Shown: positions 25,564-35,132 of the stretch, one piece after another
How the letters are laid out: the number at the start of each line of letters is the position of its first letter
How positions within the stretch are numbered: position 1 is the first letter of the stretch
NCBI GenBank assembly: GCA_029251525.1
Contig: JAQXDE010000043.1
Coordinates: 1 to 54,729, forward strand
Direction of reading: 5' to 3'
Origin: Saprospiraceae bacterium
GTDB taxonomy: Bacteria; Bacteroidota; Bacteroidia; Chitinophagales; Saprospiraceae
DNA length: 54,729 nucleotides
Translations under genes and position numbers: made by a program
The notes under the pieces: generated by a model
What the model was told of the DNA's origin: nothing
The model's input: the letters and a program-made list of their open reading frames with translations, nothing else
The model's database searches: none

Positions 25564-27315
25564 ATGCGTTGGATGCCTTTCTTTTTTTTGTTGATATTTC
25601 AATCTTGTCATAGTCAAAAAAATATAACATCATCATCGTCAAATTTTATAACTCCTTTTGAAAAAAATAAAAACTCCACTTCAACTTATGAGGAGACTAT
25701 TGCATTTTACAAACAATTAAGTGAAGCCTTCCCTCAACTTCAATTGACTGTTCATGGAATGACAGATATTGGTTTTCCCTTGCATACCGCAGTGCTTTCT
25801 GTGGATGGAGATTTTGATCCAGTTTCAATTCGTAAAAAAAATAAAAATATCCTTTTTCTCAATAATGCAATCCATGCCGGGGAACCTTGCGGAGTGGATG
25901 CAAGTATGATGATTTTGAGAAATTACCTAGAAAATAAATCTTTGCAAAAATTCCTTAAACATACTGTTATTGTGGTTATTCCAATGTACAATTTAGGAGG
26001 AGTGTTGAATCGGAATAGTCATTCACGAACTAATCAAAATGGTCCTGAATCTTACGGCTTTCGAGGTAATGCAAAAAACTTGGATTTAAATAGAGATTTC
26101 ATCAAATGTGATTCAAAAAACGCCCAAACATTTAATCAACTTTATAACTATTGGAAGCCAGATATTTTCATCGACAATCATACATCCAATGGGGCAGATT
26201 ATCAATACACCATTACTTTAATTCCTACTCAACATAATAAACTAGATCCTAATCTTGCGCAATACTTGAACCAAAAAATGCTCCCACGACTTTTTTCTGA
26301 CATGAAAAAAAATGATTGGGAAATGACTCCTTACGTTTATGCCCGCACTACACCTGATAAGGGATTTGCTGGTTTTTTAGATTTACCCCGATACTCTTCA
26401 GGTTATGCTGCTTTGCATAGTGCAATTTCATTTATGCCTGAAACACATATGTTGAAACCTTTCGAAGACCGAGTTTATAGTACCTACACTTTTATGGATG
26501 TAATGTTAAAATTAATGCACGATGATTTTAAGAAAATTAAGACAGCACGAGATAAAGCAATCGAAAATACTAAAACAAAAAAAATATTTGACCTCAACTG
26601 GGCTCTAGATATGGAAAAAAATGACTTGATAAAATTTAAGGGTTATACGGCAAAAAAGAAACCTAGTTTAATTTCTGGTGAACCTCGTTTATATTATGAT
26701 CGCAATGAACCATTTGAAAAAATGGTCAACCATTATAATTATTTTAAAATAACTGAGCGTGTTCAAAAACCAATTGCCTATTTAATTCCACAAGGCTATT
26801 CAAAAATTATTGAACGCCTAAAATGGAATAATGTAGAAATTAAAAAATTAGAAAAAAATAAAATATTTGAAGTAGAACTATATCGAATCACCAATTACAA
26901 TACTGTCAAAAATCCATACGAGGGGCATTACCTCCATCGAAATGTTAAAGTAGAAAAATTCATTCAAAAAAGATCCTACTCTAAAGGAGATTTTATTGTT
27001 TATGTCAATCAACCTTCAAATCGATACATTGTCGAAACTCTCGAGCCAACTGCCCCAGATTCATATTTTGCATGGAACTTCTTTGATGGAATATTACAAC
27101 AGAAAGAATACTTTTCTTCTTACGTTTTTGAAGATTTAGCAGTAGAGATCCTAAGGAAAAATCCTGAATTAAAAAAACGATTGGAAGAAATGAAAAAAGC
27201 TGATATGGAATTTGCCAAAAGTGGTTATTCTCAATTGAATTTTATTTATAAAAATTCTGAACATTACGAACCAACTCACCAGGTTTATCCAATCGGGAGA
27301 TTGGTAAAAAAATAA
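25564..27315 (+). CDS. M14-family zinc carboxypeptidase-like lipoprotein
   Basis: An exported peptidase or amidase of the M14 fold. A lipoprotein signal ends in the lipobox IFQSC (Cys at about 15). Zinc-site motifs are HAGE (His104, Glu107) and DNHTSNG (His206). NLDLNRDF follows the family's substrate-binding Arg pattern, and the catalytic Glu is likely in PETHML (Glu293). The remaining 250 residues form a C-terminal region seen in many Bacteroidota M14 proteins. The sorting is probably to the periplasm or outer membrane. It is likely a peptide-scavenging enzyme. Confidence 0.85.
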   Translation: MRWMPFFFLLIFQSCHSQKNITSSSSNFITPFEKNKNSTSTYEETIAFYKQLSEAFPQLQLTVHGMTDIGFPLHTAVLSVDGDFDPVSIRKKNKNILFLNNAIHAGEPCGVDASMMILRNYLENKSLQKFLKHTVIVVIPMYNLGGVLNRNSHSRTNQNGPESYGFRGNAKNLDLNRDFIKCDSKNAQTFNQLYNYWKPDIFIDNHTSNGADYQYTITLIPTQHNKLDPNLAQYLNQKMLPRLFSDMKKNDWEMTPYVYARTTPDKGFAGFLDLPRYSSGYAALHSAISFMPETHMLKPFEDRVYSTYTFMDVMLKLMHDDFKKIKTARDKAIENTKTKKIFDLNWALDMEKNDLIKFKGYTAKKKPSLISGEPRLYYDRNEPFEKMVNHYNYFKITERVQKPIAYLIPQGYSKIIERLKWNNVEIKKLEKNKIFEVELYRITNYNTVKNPYEGHYLHRNVKVEKFIQKRSYSKGDFIVYVNQPSNRYIVETLEPTAPDSYFAWNFFDGILQQKEYFSSYVFEDLAVEILRKNPELKKRLEEMKKADMEFAKSGYSQLNFIYKNSEHYEPTHQVYPIGRLVKK

Positions 27316-27368
27316 TATTGAAGTACTTTAACAAAAATAAACCAAACACTATTGCCGCCATAAAACAA

Positions 27369-28073
27369 CTAAAACATCCCTTCATCTACAAAACTAAAAT
27401 ACCCTTGCTCTGAGACTATCAAATGATCAAATACCGTAATATCTAAGACTTCTCCAGCTTTTTTCAACTTTTTAGTTAAAATAATATCTGCTTGACTCGG
27501 TTTTAAATTACCTGAAGGGTGATTATGACATAAAATTATACTAGTTGTTCCTGACTTTTCTAAAGCTTTTCTAAAAACCATTTTCGCATCAACAACAGTA
27601 CCTGACACACCTCCTGAACTGACCAATTCCCGCCCGATGACTAAATTAGATCTATTCATTAATAATATCCAAAACTCTTCATGTGGCAAATCAATCAAAA
27701 TTGGAGCAACCGCTTTGAAACCATCTGAACTACTTTTAATTTGCGGTTTATCTTTAATCGCAGTCATCTGCCTTCGCCTCCCGAGTTCTGCTGACGCGGC
27801 AATTGTAATTGCTTTAGCTACACCAACACCTTTAAATCTTTGGAATTCAGCGAGAGAACACCGCCCAAGTTCGTGTAAACTATTCTCAACTGACTTTAAA
27901 ATGCGTTTAGCCAATCCAACCGCAGTCTCCTCTCTTGATCCTGAACCTAAAAGTATTGCTAAAAGTTCTGCATCTGAAAGTGCATGCTTGCCCTTATTTA
28001 ATAATTTTTCTCGAGGTTGATCCTCCTCTGACCAGGAAGTTATAGCTAATTTTTCTCTTTTATACTCCTCCAT
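27369..28073 (-). CDS. radC: RadC-family JAB/MPN domain protein
   Basis: The 234-aa protein has an N-terminal helix-hairpin-helix region (LAEFQRFKGVGVAKAITIAA, about 78-97) and a C-terminal JAMM metal-binding motif HNHPSGNLKPSQAD (about 181-194). It was originally described as a DNA-repair protein, but the biochemical role of RadC is unsettled. Its start codon lies at the foot of an inverted repeat (28072-28098). Confidence 0.93.
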   Translation of the reverse strand: MEEYKREKLAITSWSEEDQPREKLLNKGKHALSDAELLAILLGSGSREETAVGLAKRILKSVENSLHELGRCSLAEFQRFKGVGVAKAITIAASAELGRRRQMTAIKDKPQIKSSSDGFKAVAPILIDLPHEEFWILLMNRSNLVIGRELVSSGGVSGTVVDAKMVFRKALEKSGTTSIILCHNHPSGNLKPSQADIILTKKLKKAGEVLDITVFDHLIVSEQGYFSFVDEGMF

Positions 28074-28098
28074 TTTGTGAAATTTTTTCTCACAAAAT
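28072..28098 (-). promoter_or_regulatory. Inverted repeat at the radC start codon
   Basis: ATTTTGTGA (28072-28080) and TCACAAAAT (28090-28098) are perfect 9-bp arms around a 9-nt loop. The AT of the radC ATG forms the end of one arm, so the stem would sequester the initiation region, or the repeat could be an operator. Confidence 0.5.
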
Positions 28099-28182
28099 AT
28101 ATTTTTTCAAAATAAAAAATCAATATTGTTCTTTCGCATATTTCTCAACAATATTCCCAAAACAAAAATGAAGTTTTAATAT

Positions 28183-29328
28183 CTAAATATTACTCAAAGC
28201 TTTTTCCAAATCTTCAATCAAATCATCCACATCCTCGACTCCTATACTTAATCGAATTAAAGAATCCGTTAAGCCAACTCTTAATCTATCTTTTTTAGGA
28301 ATAGATGCGTGCGTCATACTTGCAGGGTGACCAATTAATGATTCAACTCCTCCCAAAGATTCAGCTAGTGCAAATAAATGTGTTCCCTTCAACACTTTAT
28401 GTGCATCTCTCAAACTTCCTCCGACAATATCAAAAGAAACCATTCCTCCAAAATCTTTCATTTGTCTCTTAGCTATTTTATGATTCGGATGAGATCTCAA
28501 TCCTGGATAGTAAACCTTATCCACTTTTGGATGAGATTGCAAAAACTTTGCAATTTTTTTTGCGTTATCACATGATCGTTGTACTCTTAAATGTAACGTT
28601 TTAATTCCTCTCAATATCAAAAAACAATCCTGCGGCCCTGGTACTCCACCTACTGCATTTTGTATAAAACGAAGTTGTTCAGCCAGTTCTGGGGATTTTA
28701 CAATTACTACACCATGGACTACATCCGAATGTCCACCCAAGTATTTTGTGGCAGAATGTGTTACGATATCTGCCCCCATATCAAGAGGATTTTGCAAATA
28801 AGGAGATGCGAAAGTGTTATCAACACACGATAGTACTCCTTTCTTCCGAGCAATCTTACAGATTTTTCTAATATCAACTATGTTCAACATTGGATTAGTT
28901 GGTGTTTCAATCCAAATGAGTCTTGTGTTTTCATTAATTGAATCTTCTAAGTCCTTAGTGGAATTCATTCCCACAAAATGAGATTTGATTCCAAACTTCC
29001 CATAAATATTAGTCATCAATCTATAAGAACCTCCATAAATATCATTATTCGAAACAATTTCATCACCGGGCTTCAACAATTTCAAAATTGCATCCATCGC
29101 GGCTAAACCGCTTCCAAAACAAATTGCATCCCTTCCATTTTCTAAGGCTGTCATATTTTTTTCTAAGGCGCTTCGTGTTGGATTTTTCGTACGAGCATAT
29201 TCATATCCTTTATGTTTACCTGGTGCATCTTGAACATAAGTTGAAGTCTGAAAAATAGGAGTCATTATTGCTCCTGTTGAAGGATCTGGTTCAATGCCTG
29301 CATGAATCACTTTAGTTCCAAATTTCAT
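28183..29328 (-). CDS. Cystathionine gamma-synthase / gamma-lyase family PLP enzyme
   Basis: A trans-sulfuration enzyme of the Cys/Met metabolism PLP family, 381 aa. It shows the N-terminal ATRxIHAG-like KVIHAGIEPDPSTGA, the YEYARTKNPTR active-site segment, the cofactor pocket FGSGLAAMDA, the DNTFASPYLQNPLDMGADIV strand and the Schiff-base Lys in SATKYLGGHSD (about 194). C-terminal residues SLGGVESLIGHPASMTH are typical. Sequence alone does not separate synthase (metB) from lyase. No neighbouring methionine or cysteine genes are present. Confidence 0.9.
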   Translation of the reverse strand: MKFGTKVIHAGIEPDPSTGAIMTPIFQTSTYVQDAPGKHKGYEYARTKNPTRSALEKNMTALENGRDAICFGSGLAAMDAILKLLKPGDEIVSNNDIYGGSYRLMTNIYGKFGIKSHFVGMNSTKDLEDSINENTRLIWIETPTNPMLNIVDIRKICKIARKKGVLSCVDNTFASPYLQNPLDMGADIVTHSATKYLGGHSDVVHGVVIVKSPELAEQLRFIQNAVGGVPGPQDCFLILRGIKTLHLRVQRSCDNAKKIAKFLQSHPKVDKVYYPGLRSHPNHKIAKRQMKDFGGMVSFDIVGGSLRDAHKVLKGTHLFALAESLGGVESLIGHPASMTHASIPKKDRLRVGLTDSLIRLSIGVEDVDDLIEDLEKALSNI

Positions 29329-29519
29329 TATAAAAAATATTTTTAGTTGATTTAAAATCGATTACATTGGAATGAGATATGGCTACTTAAACAAGAGTGG
29401 ATAAAATTTTAAAAAAAATCTTAACCACTTTAAAAAAATCAAATTTTATTTTCACTATTTTTTAGGACAACACTATCTATAAATTATTCACTCTTTTTAA
29501 CTACTTTCCTAAATCAGAA

Positions 29520-29550
29520 AAAGGCAATTCGGGTGATCCGAATTGCCTTT
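29520..29550. terminator. Terminator downstream of the HU gene
   Basis: Perfect 13-bp arms (29520-29532 and 29538-29550) around a 5-nt loop, with T-rich flanks on both strands. It is 26 bp after the HU stop. Confidence 0.65.
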
Positions 29551-29576
29551 CTTCTATTTTTTCAGTATTTCAATAA

Positions 29577-29849
29577 TTAGTTTACTGCGCCAGCTAATTC
29601 TTTTCCAGGCTTAAATTTTACAACATTTTTTGCTGCAATTTGTAAAGCCGCACCAGTTTTTGGATTTCGTCCAACACGTGCTGCTCGGTGGTTAGAAGAA
29701 AAAGTTCCAAATCCTACTAAAGAAACTTTGTTACCATCTGCAAGAGTATCACCGATAGTACTGAAAACTGCATTTAATGCATCAGTTGCTTGTGCTTTTG
29801 TGATATTAGCTTCTTCTGCTACTTTGTTAATAAGATCTCCTTTGTTCAT
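29577..29849 (-). CDS. hup: HU-family DNA-binding protein
   Basis: A nucleoid-associated protein that binds and bends DNA as a dimer. The length of 90 aa is exact for HU. Visible are the dimerisation helices (MNKGDLINKVAEEANITKAQ), the GFGTFSSNHRAARVGRNPKTG arm region with the conserved RNPKTG and Pro at the tip, and the final FKPGKEL. It has a strong promoter 25 nt upstream. Confidence 0.96.
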   Translation of the reverse strand: MNKGDLINKVAEEANITKAQATDALNAVFSTIGDTLADGNKVSLVGFGTFSSNHRAARVGRNPKTGAALQIAAKNVVKFKPGKELAGAVN

Positions 29850-29880
29850 TTTGAAAAAGTTTAAATTTAAAATAATGGCA

Positions 29881-29910
29881 CAAATTTATGTGCTGTTTAT
29901 AATAATACAA
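29881..29910 (-). promoter_or_regulatory. HU promoter
   Basis: Minus strand: TTG (29910-29908), exactly 19 nt, TAAATTTG (29888-29881). The predicted leader is about 25 nt. Confidence 0.65.
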
Positions 29911-30038
29911 TAAGATTGTATAGTGAATTGTCTACAAACCCAACAAATACAAGGGTTTTTAGCTTATAATCGCTAAATGTAGTAATATTATTTTTGTAAA
30001 TTGCAGTCTTTAATTATTGATTTTAAAAACATATTTTC

Positions 30039-30236
30039 ATGGATAAATTAAAACCGCTGTTATTGTATAGTTCCCTAATACTGGTTCTACTTTTCGTCTC
30101 TTCTTGTAGCAAGGGAACAGGCTGCCCAATTAACGATCCTGCAACTGTTGGTGCAAGTACTAGTAAAAAAAATAAACTTTCTACTAAGAGGGGTAAATCT
30201 AATCTTTTCCCTAAAAAAATGCGAAAGAGAAACTGA
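30039..30236 (+). CDS. Small lipoprotein of unknown function
   Basis: A 65-aa protein with a lipoprotein signal peptide (LLLYSSLILVLLFVSSC, lipobox Cys at about 23), a second Cys in GTGCPIND, and a basic tail ending KKMRKRN with a SNLFPKKM motif. The pattern of a short lipoprotein with a Lys-rich tail recurs in Bacteroidota, but I know of no assigned role. The frame on the opposite strand is a shadow. Confidence 0.65.
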   Translation: MDKLKPLLLYSSLILVLLFVSSCSKGTGCPINDPATVGASTSKKNKLSTKRGKSNLFPKKMRKRN

Positions 30237-30318
30237 GGCAAAACCCATTCATATTACACAAAGATATAATTTTATATTAAAAAAATAAAACATTTTGTTT
30301 TTATACTAAAAAAAGTTA

Positions 30319-30361
30319 CCAACACTAATTATTTACTCTCTAATGTTTGTTGGCTTTTTTT
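30319..30361 (+). terminator. Terminator downstream of the small lipoprotein gene
   Basis: CCAACA (30319-30324) pairs with TGTTGG (30348-30353), followed by C and a run of T. The loop is long, so it is a weak call. Confidence 0.45.
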
Positions 30362-30392
30362 CACTTTATGGAAACAAAATGTTTGCTTTTAT

Positions 30393-31712
30393 TTACTGTA
30401 ATTTAGAATCAAATGCATCCGCTAATCCATCTCCTATTAAATTAAAAAGAGTAACAGTTATAAAAATTGCAAAGCCTGGAAATATCGCTAACCACCATGA
30501 TGTTGTACTTTCTCTAGCAAAACTCAATAATAGTCCCCAAGTCATTTCATCATTCTCCAGACCAATTCCTAAAAAAGATAGAAAAGCTTCTATCAAAATT
30601 GCTGATGCTACACCAAATGCAATAGTAATCAATACTGGTGCAATAGAATTTGGAATCGCATGCCTAATTATAATTCGCCAATCGCTAAATCCCATTGCAT
30701 TTGCTGCCTCTATAAATTCAAGAGACCTTACCCTTAACAACTCAGCTCGAACGAATCGGGCGATACTAGTCCATTTCAGAAATCCAATAATAATCATTAT
30801 TGAAACTATCGATGGTTTTTCTAAAATCGTAACAGCAGCTAATAAAAAAAATAAGGACGGTATTGCATTTACAATTTCTATCAATCGCATAATCATTAGA
30901 TCGAATGGAATAATTATTTCCTTTGAAAAAAAGGGAATGTAATCAAAAGCTTTGGACAACAAACCACATAACAATATAATTCCAAAAAAAATCAAAACAC
31001 TTTTAAAAATTTCAATTCCAAAAGTTCCACTTTCATTTGCTACACTTAATGTGTAAATTCTTGCTGAAAAAGCATAGAAATATCCGAGTACAATTCCTAT
31101 CAAATTTAGTAACAATTTAACCCTCGAAATTCTAAATCGAGTATCTCCAAAAAAGCCTGCTATTGACCCTAAGAACAATCCAATTAGCGCTGCGATAAAC
31201 ATCGATAAAACTCCAATTAACATTGCAACTCTTGTTCCTCTGATCATTCCTGCCAAAACATCCCGACCAAACTGATCCGTTCCTAACCAGTGCCAGAATC
31301 GATTAGATGGGACATTTTGATTTCCAAAAGGAGAAACAAAGTGCACATTTTTATTATCTAAAGTAAAATGGGAATAGGGTATTGGTGGCATAATTACACT
31401 TTCATAATCATGATCTTGCCAAGGAGTTTGATAAAATTTAGTATCCCATTTTGACAAGCCCAAATCAACTGCGTATTGCTTTAATATTGGGAAATAAGTT
31501 TTTCCCTTTATTTTACAATACAAAGGTTTTTCATTAGCAATGAAATCAGAAAATACTGCAATTAAAAATATTCCAATTAATAGGCGTAAAGACCATTTGG
31601 CTAATTTATTTTTTTGAAATCGTCTCTTAACTCTTGACCAATAACTTTGTGCCAATTCCTGTTTCTCAAGAATTACCAACGTTTTTCCCTCCTTATTTTT
31701 TCCAAAAATCAT
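30393..31712 (-). CDS. Peptide ABC transporter permease, OppC type, with inserts
   Basis: An inner-membrane permease half of a peptide importer. The 439-aa protein has TM1 (about 36-58), a periplasmic insert with LGTDQFGRDVLAGMIRGTR at its end, the core membrane spans with an extra hydrophobic pair at about 205-265, and the EAA loop EAANAMGFSDWRIIIRHAIP near 335-355. The start ATG overlaps the OppB-type stop by 4 bp (31709-31712), showing translational coupling. It works with the OppB-type permease and the binding protein upstream. Confidence 0.9.
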   Translation of the reverse strand: MIFGKNKEGKTLVILEKQELAQSYWSRVKRRFQKNKLAKWSLRLLIGIFLIAVFSDFIANEKPLYCKIKGKTYFPILKQYAVDLGLSKWDTKFYQTPWQDHDYESVIMPPIPYSHFTLDNKNVHFVSPFGNQNVPSNRFWHWLGTDQFGRDVLAGMIRGTRVAMLIGVLSMFIAALIGLFLGSIAGFFGDTRFRISRVKLLLNLIGIVLGYFYAFSARIYTLSVANESGTFGIEIFKSVLIFFGIILLCGLLSKAFDYIPFFSKEIIIPFDLMIMRLIEIVNAIPSLFFLLAAVTILEKPSIVSIMIIIGFLKWTSIARFVRAELLRVRSLEFIEAANAMGFSDWRIIIRHAIPNSIAPVLITIAFGVASAILIEAFLSFLGIGLENDEMTWGLLLSFARESTTSWWLAIFPGFAIFITVTLFNLIGDGLADAFDSKLQ

Positions 31713-33133
31713 TTACTATTATTTACAAAAGAAACTCTTGGATCTGCTACAGCATACAATAAATCTGCAACCAACATTCCAACCATTGTCATTACGGCTG
31801 CCAACATTAATATAGCAAAAACAACGGGGTAATTTTGTTCAAATATTGAATCTAAGGTCAATTTTCCCATACCGGGAATATTAAAAATAACTTCAATCAC
31901 TACTGAACCTGCTAAAATAGCTGGAAAAACATTTGCAAATAAAGTGATAATAGGAAACAACGAATTACGGAAAGCATGTCTCCAAATAACTTGACTCCCA
32001 TCTAATCCTTTTGCTTTCGCAGTTCGAATATAATCTTTCTGTATTACATTAATCATTCCTCCTCGCATCTGTCTTGAGATAAATGCCAAGGCTGGGTAGC
32101 AAATGCAAAAAACTGGTAAAATTAAATGACTCGAAGTTTCCCAAAACCGATTCCAAAATGGTGCATCGGATGGTAAATCTCCTAAACCTATTGATGAAAA
32201 GATGTTGGTCCATGCACCATATTCTGGTGTTGTAAAAAACACAACCAACATCGTTGCCACCCAAAAAGTTGGCAATGAATAAAACACAAATAAAATTAAA
32301 GTGATTATTTTATCAAACCGCAATCCTCTATTCTTTGCTGAAAAAACACCTAATGGAATTGCAGTTAAATATGCAACCATTATAGATAACAACATCATGA
32401 CAAAAGTCCAAAAAATGGCATCCTTAATTTCAGAGGCTACTGGTCGAAGCGTTTTGTATGAAATTCCAAAGTCTCCAACTATGAAGTTTGTAATCCAATT
32501 ATGATATTGATTCCCGAGCCCATACCAATATATCGTAGGAATATATAATTGAATGGTTGTTGGATTCCCCTTTACCCCTTCATAGCTATTCTCCAATATT
32601 GCTATTTCTTTTTCTAGATATTTTTTCAATTTAGGAGTATCTTTGTAGACCTTCAGGATTTTATTTATTCGACTTGTAATGACCTTATCTTTTGATAAAA
32701 TTGGAAGAAAACTAAGTTCCTTTCTTATTTTTTTTATCGACTCGCTACCGATCGAATCTGGAACTTCATATAATTTTATTTGTGTTGCTTGAATGGCGTT
32801 TTTATAAATAGAAATCTGTTCCCAATTTCCATAATGAGATATTAAAGTCTTCCAATTTTCTCTTTTGTCTTTTTGAATAATTTTATGAAGCGTGTCTGGA
32901 TATGCACTAGATGTCAATTCGAAATAAAACGTTGGACCAATTAAACCAAATGATTCAGCGCGTCTTAAATAATCATTTTCATAATTAGCAGTAGCTGCTT
33001 TCGACTCAGATAATGGAGGGGAGGGTTTAGATGGATCACCAGGTGTACATTTACTTAATCCAAATGCTAAAAATGAAATAGCAATTAAGGTTGGAAAAAA
33101 ATACAAAATACGTTTTACTGTATATTTGAACAT
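31709..33133 (-). CDS. Peptide ABC transporter permease, OppB type, with a long periplasmic insert
   Basis: The partner permease. TM1 (about 9-27) is followed by an insert of about 190 residues, after which the OppB core resumes with FIVGDFGISYKTLRPVASEI. It ends with the EAA-like loop RTAKAKGLDGSQVIWRHAFR and EVIFNIPGMGKLTLDSI. At 474 aa it is some 150 residues longer than E. coli OppB. The insert is predicted periplasmic and could interact with the bulky binding protein. Confidence 0.9.
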   Translation of the reverse strand: MFKYTVKRILYFFPTLIAISFLAFGLSKCTPGDPSKPSPPLSESKAATANYENDYLRRAESFGLIGPTFYFELTSSAYPDTLHKIIQKDKRENWKTLISHYGNWEQISIYKNAIQATQIKLYEVPDSIGSESIKKIRKELSFLPILSKDKVITSRINKILKVYKDTPKLKKYLEKEIAILENSYEGVKGNPTTIQLYIPTIYWYGLGNQYHNWITNFIVGDFGISYKTLRPVASEIKDAIFWTFVMMLLSIMVAYLTAIPLGVFSAKNRGLRFDKIITLILFVFYSLPTFWVATMLVVFFTTPEYGAWTNIFSSIGLGDLPSDAPFWNRFWETSSHLILPVFCICYPALAFISRQMRGGMINVIQKDYIRTAKAKGLDGSQVIWRHAFRNSLFPIITLFANVFPAILAGSVVIEVIFNIPGMGKLTLDSIFEQNYPVVFAILMLAAVMTMVGMLVADLLYAVADPRVSFVNNSK

Positions 33134-33190
33134 AATCTTGGATTAGATAATAATTTGAAACTGAAAATTAACTAATCTTATCTAAAATAA

Positions 33191-33226
33191 AAATGGGGAG
33201 TCAAAATGATTTTGATTCCCCATTCT
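33191..33226 (-). terminator. Hairpin between the binding-protein and permease genes
   Basis: Arms at 33192-33206 and 33210-33224 pair over 15 bp with one mismatch (AATGGGGA / TCCCCATT at the base). On the minus strand TTTTTATTTT follows. As a partial terminator it would give more binding protein than permease. Confidence 0.6.
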
Positions 33227-33247
33227 TATTATTAAAAAAACGATAGA

Positions 33248-35032
33248 TTATTTCTTTAGTCTAAATTTATTTTCAAATATCCATGGTTTTCTAACTGATG
33301 GTATGAAATCGAATTTTTTATTAATTGCCATTCTTCCTGAGGGAATCATTAAAAAAATACATGGTTGTTCATCATAAATTATTTCTTGCAATTTTTTGTA
33401 CAATTCAGTTCTTCTCTCCTCCGGAATTAAAGTCCTAATTTCTTCGATAATTTTATCTGACTCTTCATTTCCAAACCCAAATCGATTTCCACCTGATGGG
33501 GTATCGCTATCTGTATGCCAATTCTGATAAGGATCATCAATACTTGGATCTTGGGACCAGCCACTTGTAAATAAATCAAAATCACGTTTGGTCCTTGCCT
33601 CTGCAACTTTATTCCCTTCTTTTACTACTAGTTCTATATCAACACCTACTTGCCTTGCTTTAGATTTGAATATTGTTCCAATTTTTTGTCCCGTAACACC
33701 TGCTTTGGAGGAAAGGTATTCTAATTTAAGCTCTGTCAATTCGCCATCAATCTCTTTATCCACAATTCCATTTCCATTAGAATCCTTCCAGCCTGCTTTT
33801 TTCAACAGATCTCTTGCCTTTTCCAAATCCTCCTCAATTAATGGCAAATCTTTGTGATAATATGGACGAGAGGTATGAAATGGACCAACCACTTTTTCAG
33901 CATAACCATACATTGTAGTATTTATTATTTCATCCAAATTTATAAGATGAGCCAAAGCTCGTCGAACTCGTTTATCTGACAGTTTTGGTCTATTATTATT
34001 TAACCCAATATAATATATTGCCATTTGTAATGGCTCATGAAAATTCAAATTACCCTGCCCCTCTGTGGATTCTTTTAATGCGCTATACTGATCAGAGGTT
34101 ATTTGCGTCATAACATCAATCGACCCAGCTTTAAGTTCAGTAACTGCTGTTGTTACATCGCTAATAGGTTTAAAAATAATTTTTTCAGGATTAGCCTCCA
34201 GTAATGGGTATTTTGCTGATAATTTATCCCCCCACCAGTTTTGCTTTTTCTTTAATACTATTCTTTGCCCAGATATCCACTCTTCCAAAAAATATGGTCC
34301 ACAACCACTTACAAATCCTTTTTCTCTTAAATATTTCTCATCCGAAAACCCTGTAGCAAATTCCTGTAAACGTGAATCGGATTCTGCCAACTTTGAAGCA
34401 CCTTTTGCATTTGACAATTGTTTTATCGTGAAGTTTTTCATTATTCCTTTGGGGTCATAAATATGCTCTGGTATAATTTGTATATCTGTAAAAATAACTC
34501 CTGTTAAAAAATAATTATCAGAAACCAAAGAGAATTTTTTAGGATTAGTTTTATCAATCATCATGTCTTTAAAACTAATTGCAACTGCTCGGTATGGGGC
34601 TGCACCAACTCTTGGGTTTAAAATTGCTTTTATTGAAAACTCCACATCATACCCATTTACTGGTTTGCCATCATCCCAAACTGCCTCCTCATGAATTTCA
34701 TAATTACACAATAATTTTCCTTTATTATCACCCTCAGTAATTTCCTGGATAATTGGTAGTTTTTTTGCCAACATTGGCATTGCCTTGAGTGTTTTTGTAT
34801 TGTAATGTACTAGGTTAGAAAAAATTTGATTCATTACTCTGCGACTATTCGCTTGAGTAGTCAAGGCTGGATTCAACATATTGGGTTCCCCTACTAATCG
34901 GGACACAACTGTAATTGAACTCTCAAAATCAGTTGTCTTTGAACTTACTTCTGGATCTAATTTACAGCTTTGGGAGAATAAAATAATTGCTAAAAAAAAT
35001 AGAAACTTTTGAGCTGAAGTTCTTCCGTACAT
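33248..35032 (-). CDS. Peptide ABC transporter substrate-binding lipoprotein (SBP family 5)
   Basis: A family 5 extracellular solute-binding protein that captures oligopeptides. I start at the ATG at 35032 (MYGRTSAQKFLFFLA) because it opens a lipoprotein signal ending at lipobox FSQSC; the 13 residues upstream are unsupported. The family signature is visible in PMLAKKLPIIQE with a WDDGKPVNGYDVEFS segment (about 140), YIGLNNNRPKLSDKRVRRAL (about 335) and WSQDPSIDDPYQNW near the end. Its C-terminus has the usual EQPCIFLM. It is first in the operon with the two permeases. Confidence 0.92.
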   Translation of the reverse strand: MYGRTSAQKFLFFLAIILFSQSCKLDPEVSSKTTDFESSITVVSRLVGEPNMLNPALTTQANSRRVMNQIFSNLVHYNTKTLKAMPMLAKKLPIIQEITEGDNKGKLLCNYEIHEEAVWDDGKPVNGYDVEFSIKAILNPRVGAAPYRAVAISFKDMMIDKTNPKKFSLVSDNYFLTGVIFTDIQIIPEHIYDPKGIMKNFTIKQLSNAKGASKLAESDSRLQEFATGFSDEKYLREKGFVSGCGPYFLEEWISGQRIVLKKKQNWWGDKLSAKYPLLEANPEKIIFKPISDVTTAVTELKAGSIDVMTQITSDQYSALKESTEGQGNLNFHEPLQMAIYYIGLNNNRPKLSDKRVRRALAHLINLDEIINTTMYGYAEKVVGPFHTSRPYYHKDLPLIEEDLEKARDLLKKAGWKDSNGNGIVDKEIDGELTELKLEYLSSKAGVTGQKIGTIFKSKARQVGVDIELVVKEGNKVAEARTKRDFDLFTSGWSQDPSIDDPYQNWHTDSDTPSGGNRFGFGNEESDKIIEEIRTLIPEERRTELYKKLQEIIYDEQPCIFLMIPSGRMAINKKFDFIPSVRKPWIFENKFRLKK

Positions 35033-35094
35033 AATTATATATTTTTGTGCCTCAAAAAAAATTAAAAACATCTACGATGAGTTTTGTGTTAAAT

Positions 35095-35102
35095 CAAAGA
35101 TA
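35095..35102 (-). promoter_or_regulatory. -7 element of the peptide-importer operon
   Basis: TATCTTTG on the minus strand, about 63 bp before the start codon. No -33 TTG is at the usual distance. Confidence 0.4.
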
Positions 35103-35132
35103 ATAACAACTTCCACAAATTCGAAAACAATT

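Noticed and set aside
30343-30942. Plus-strand frame of 199 codons
   Set aside because: It is antisense to the OppC-type permease, whose domains, overlap with its partner and motifs are unambiguous.
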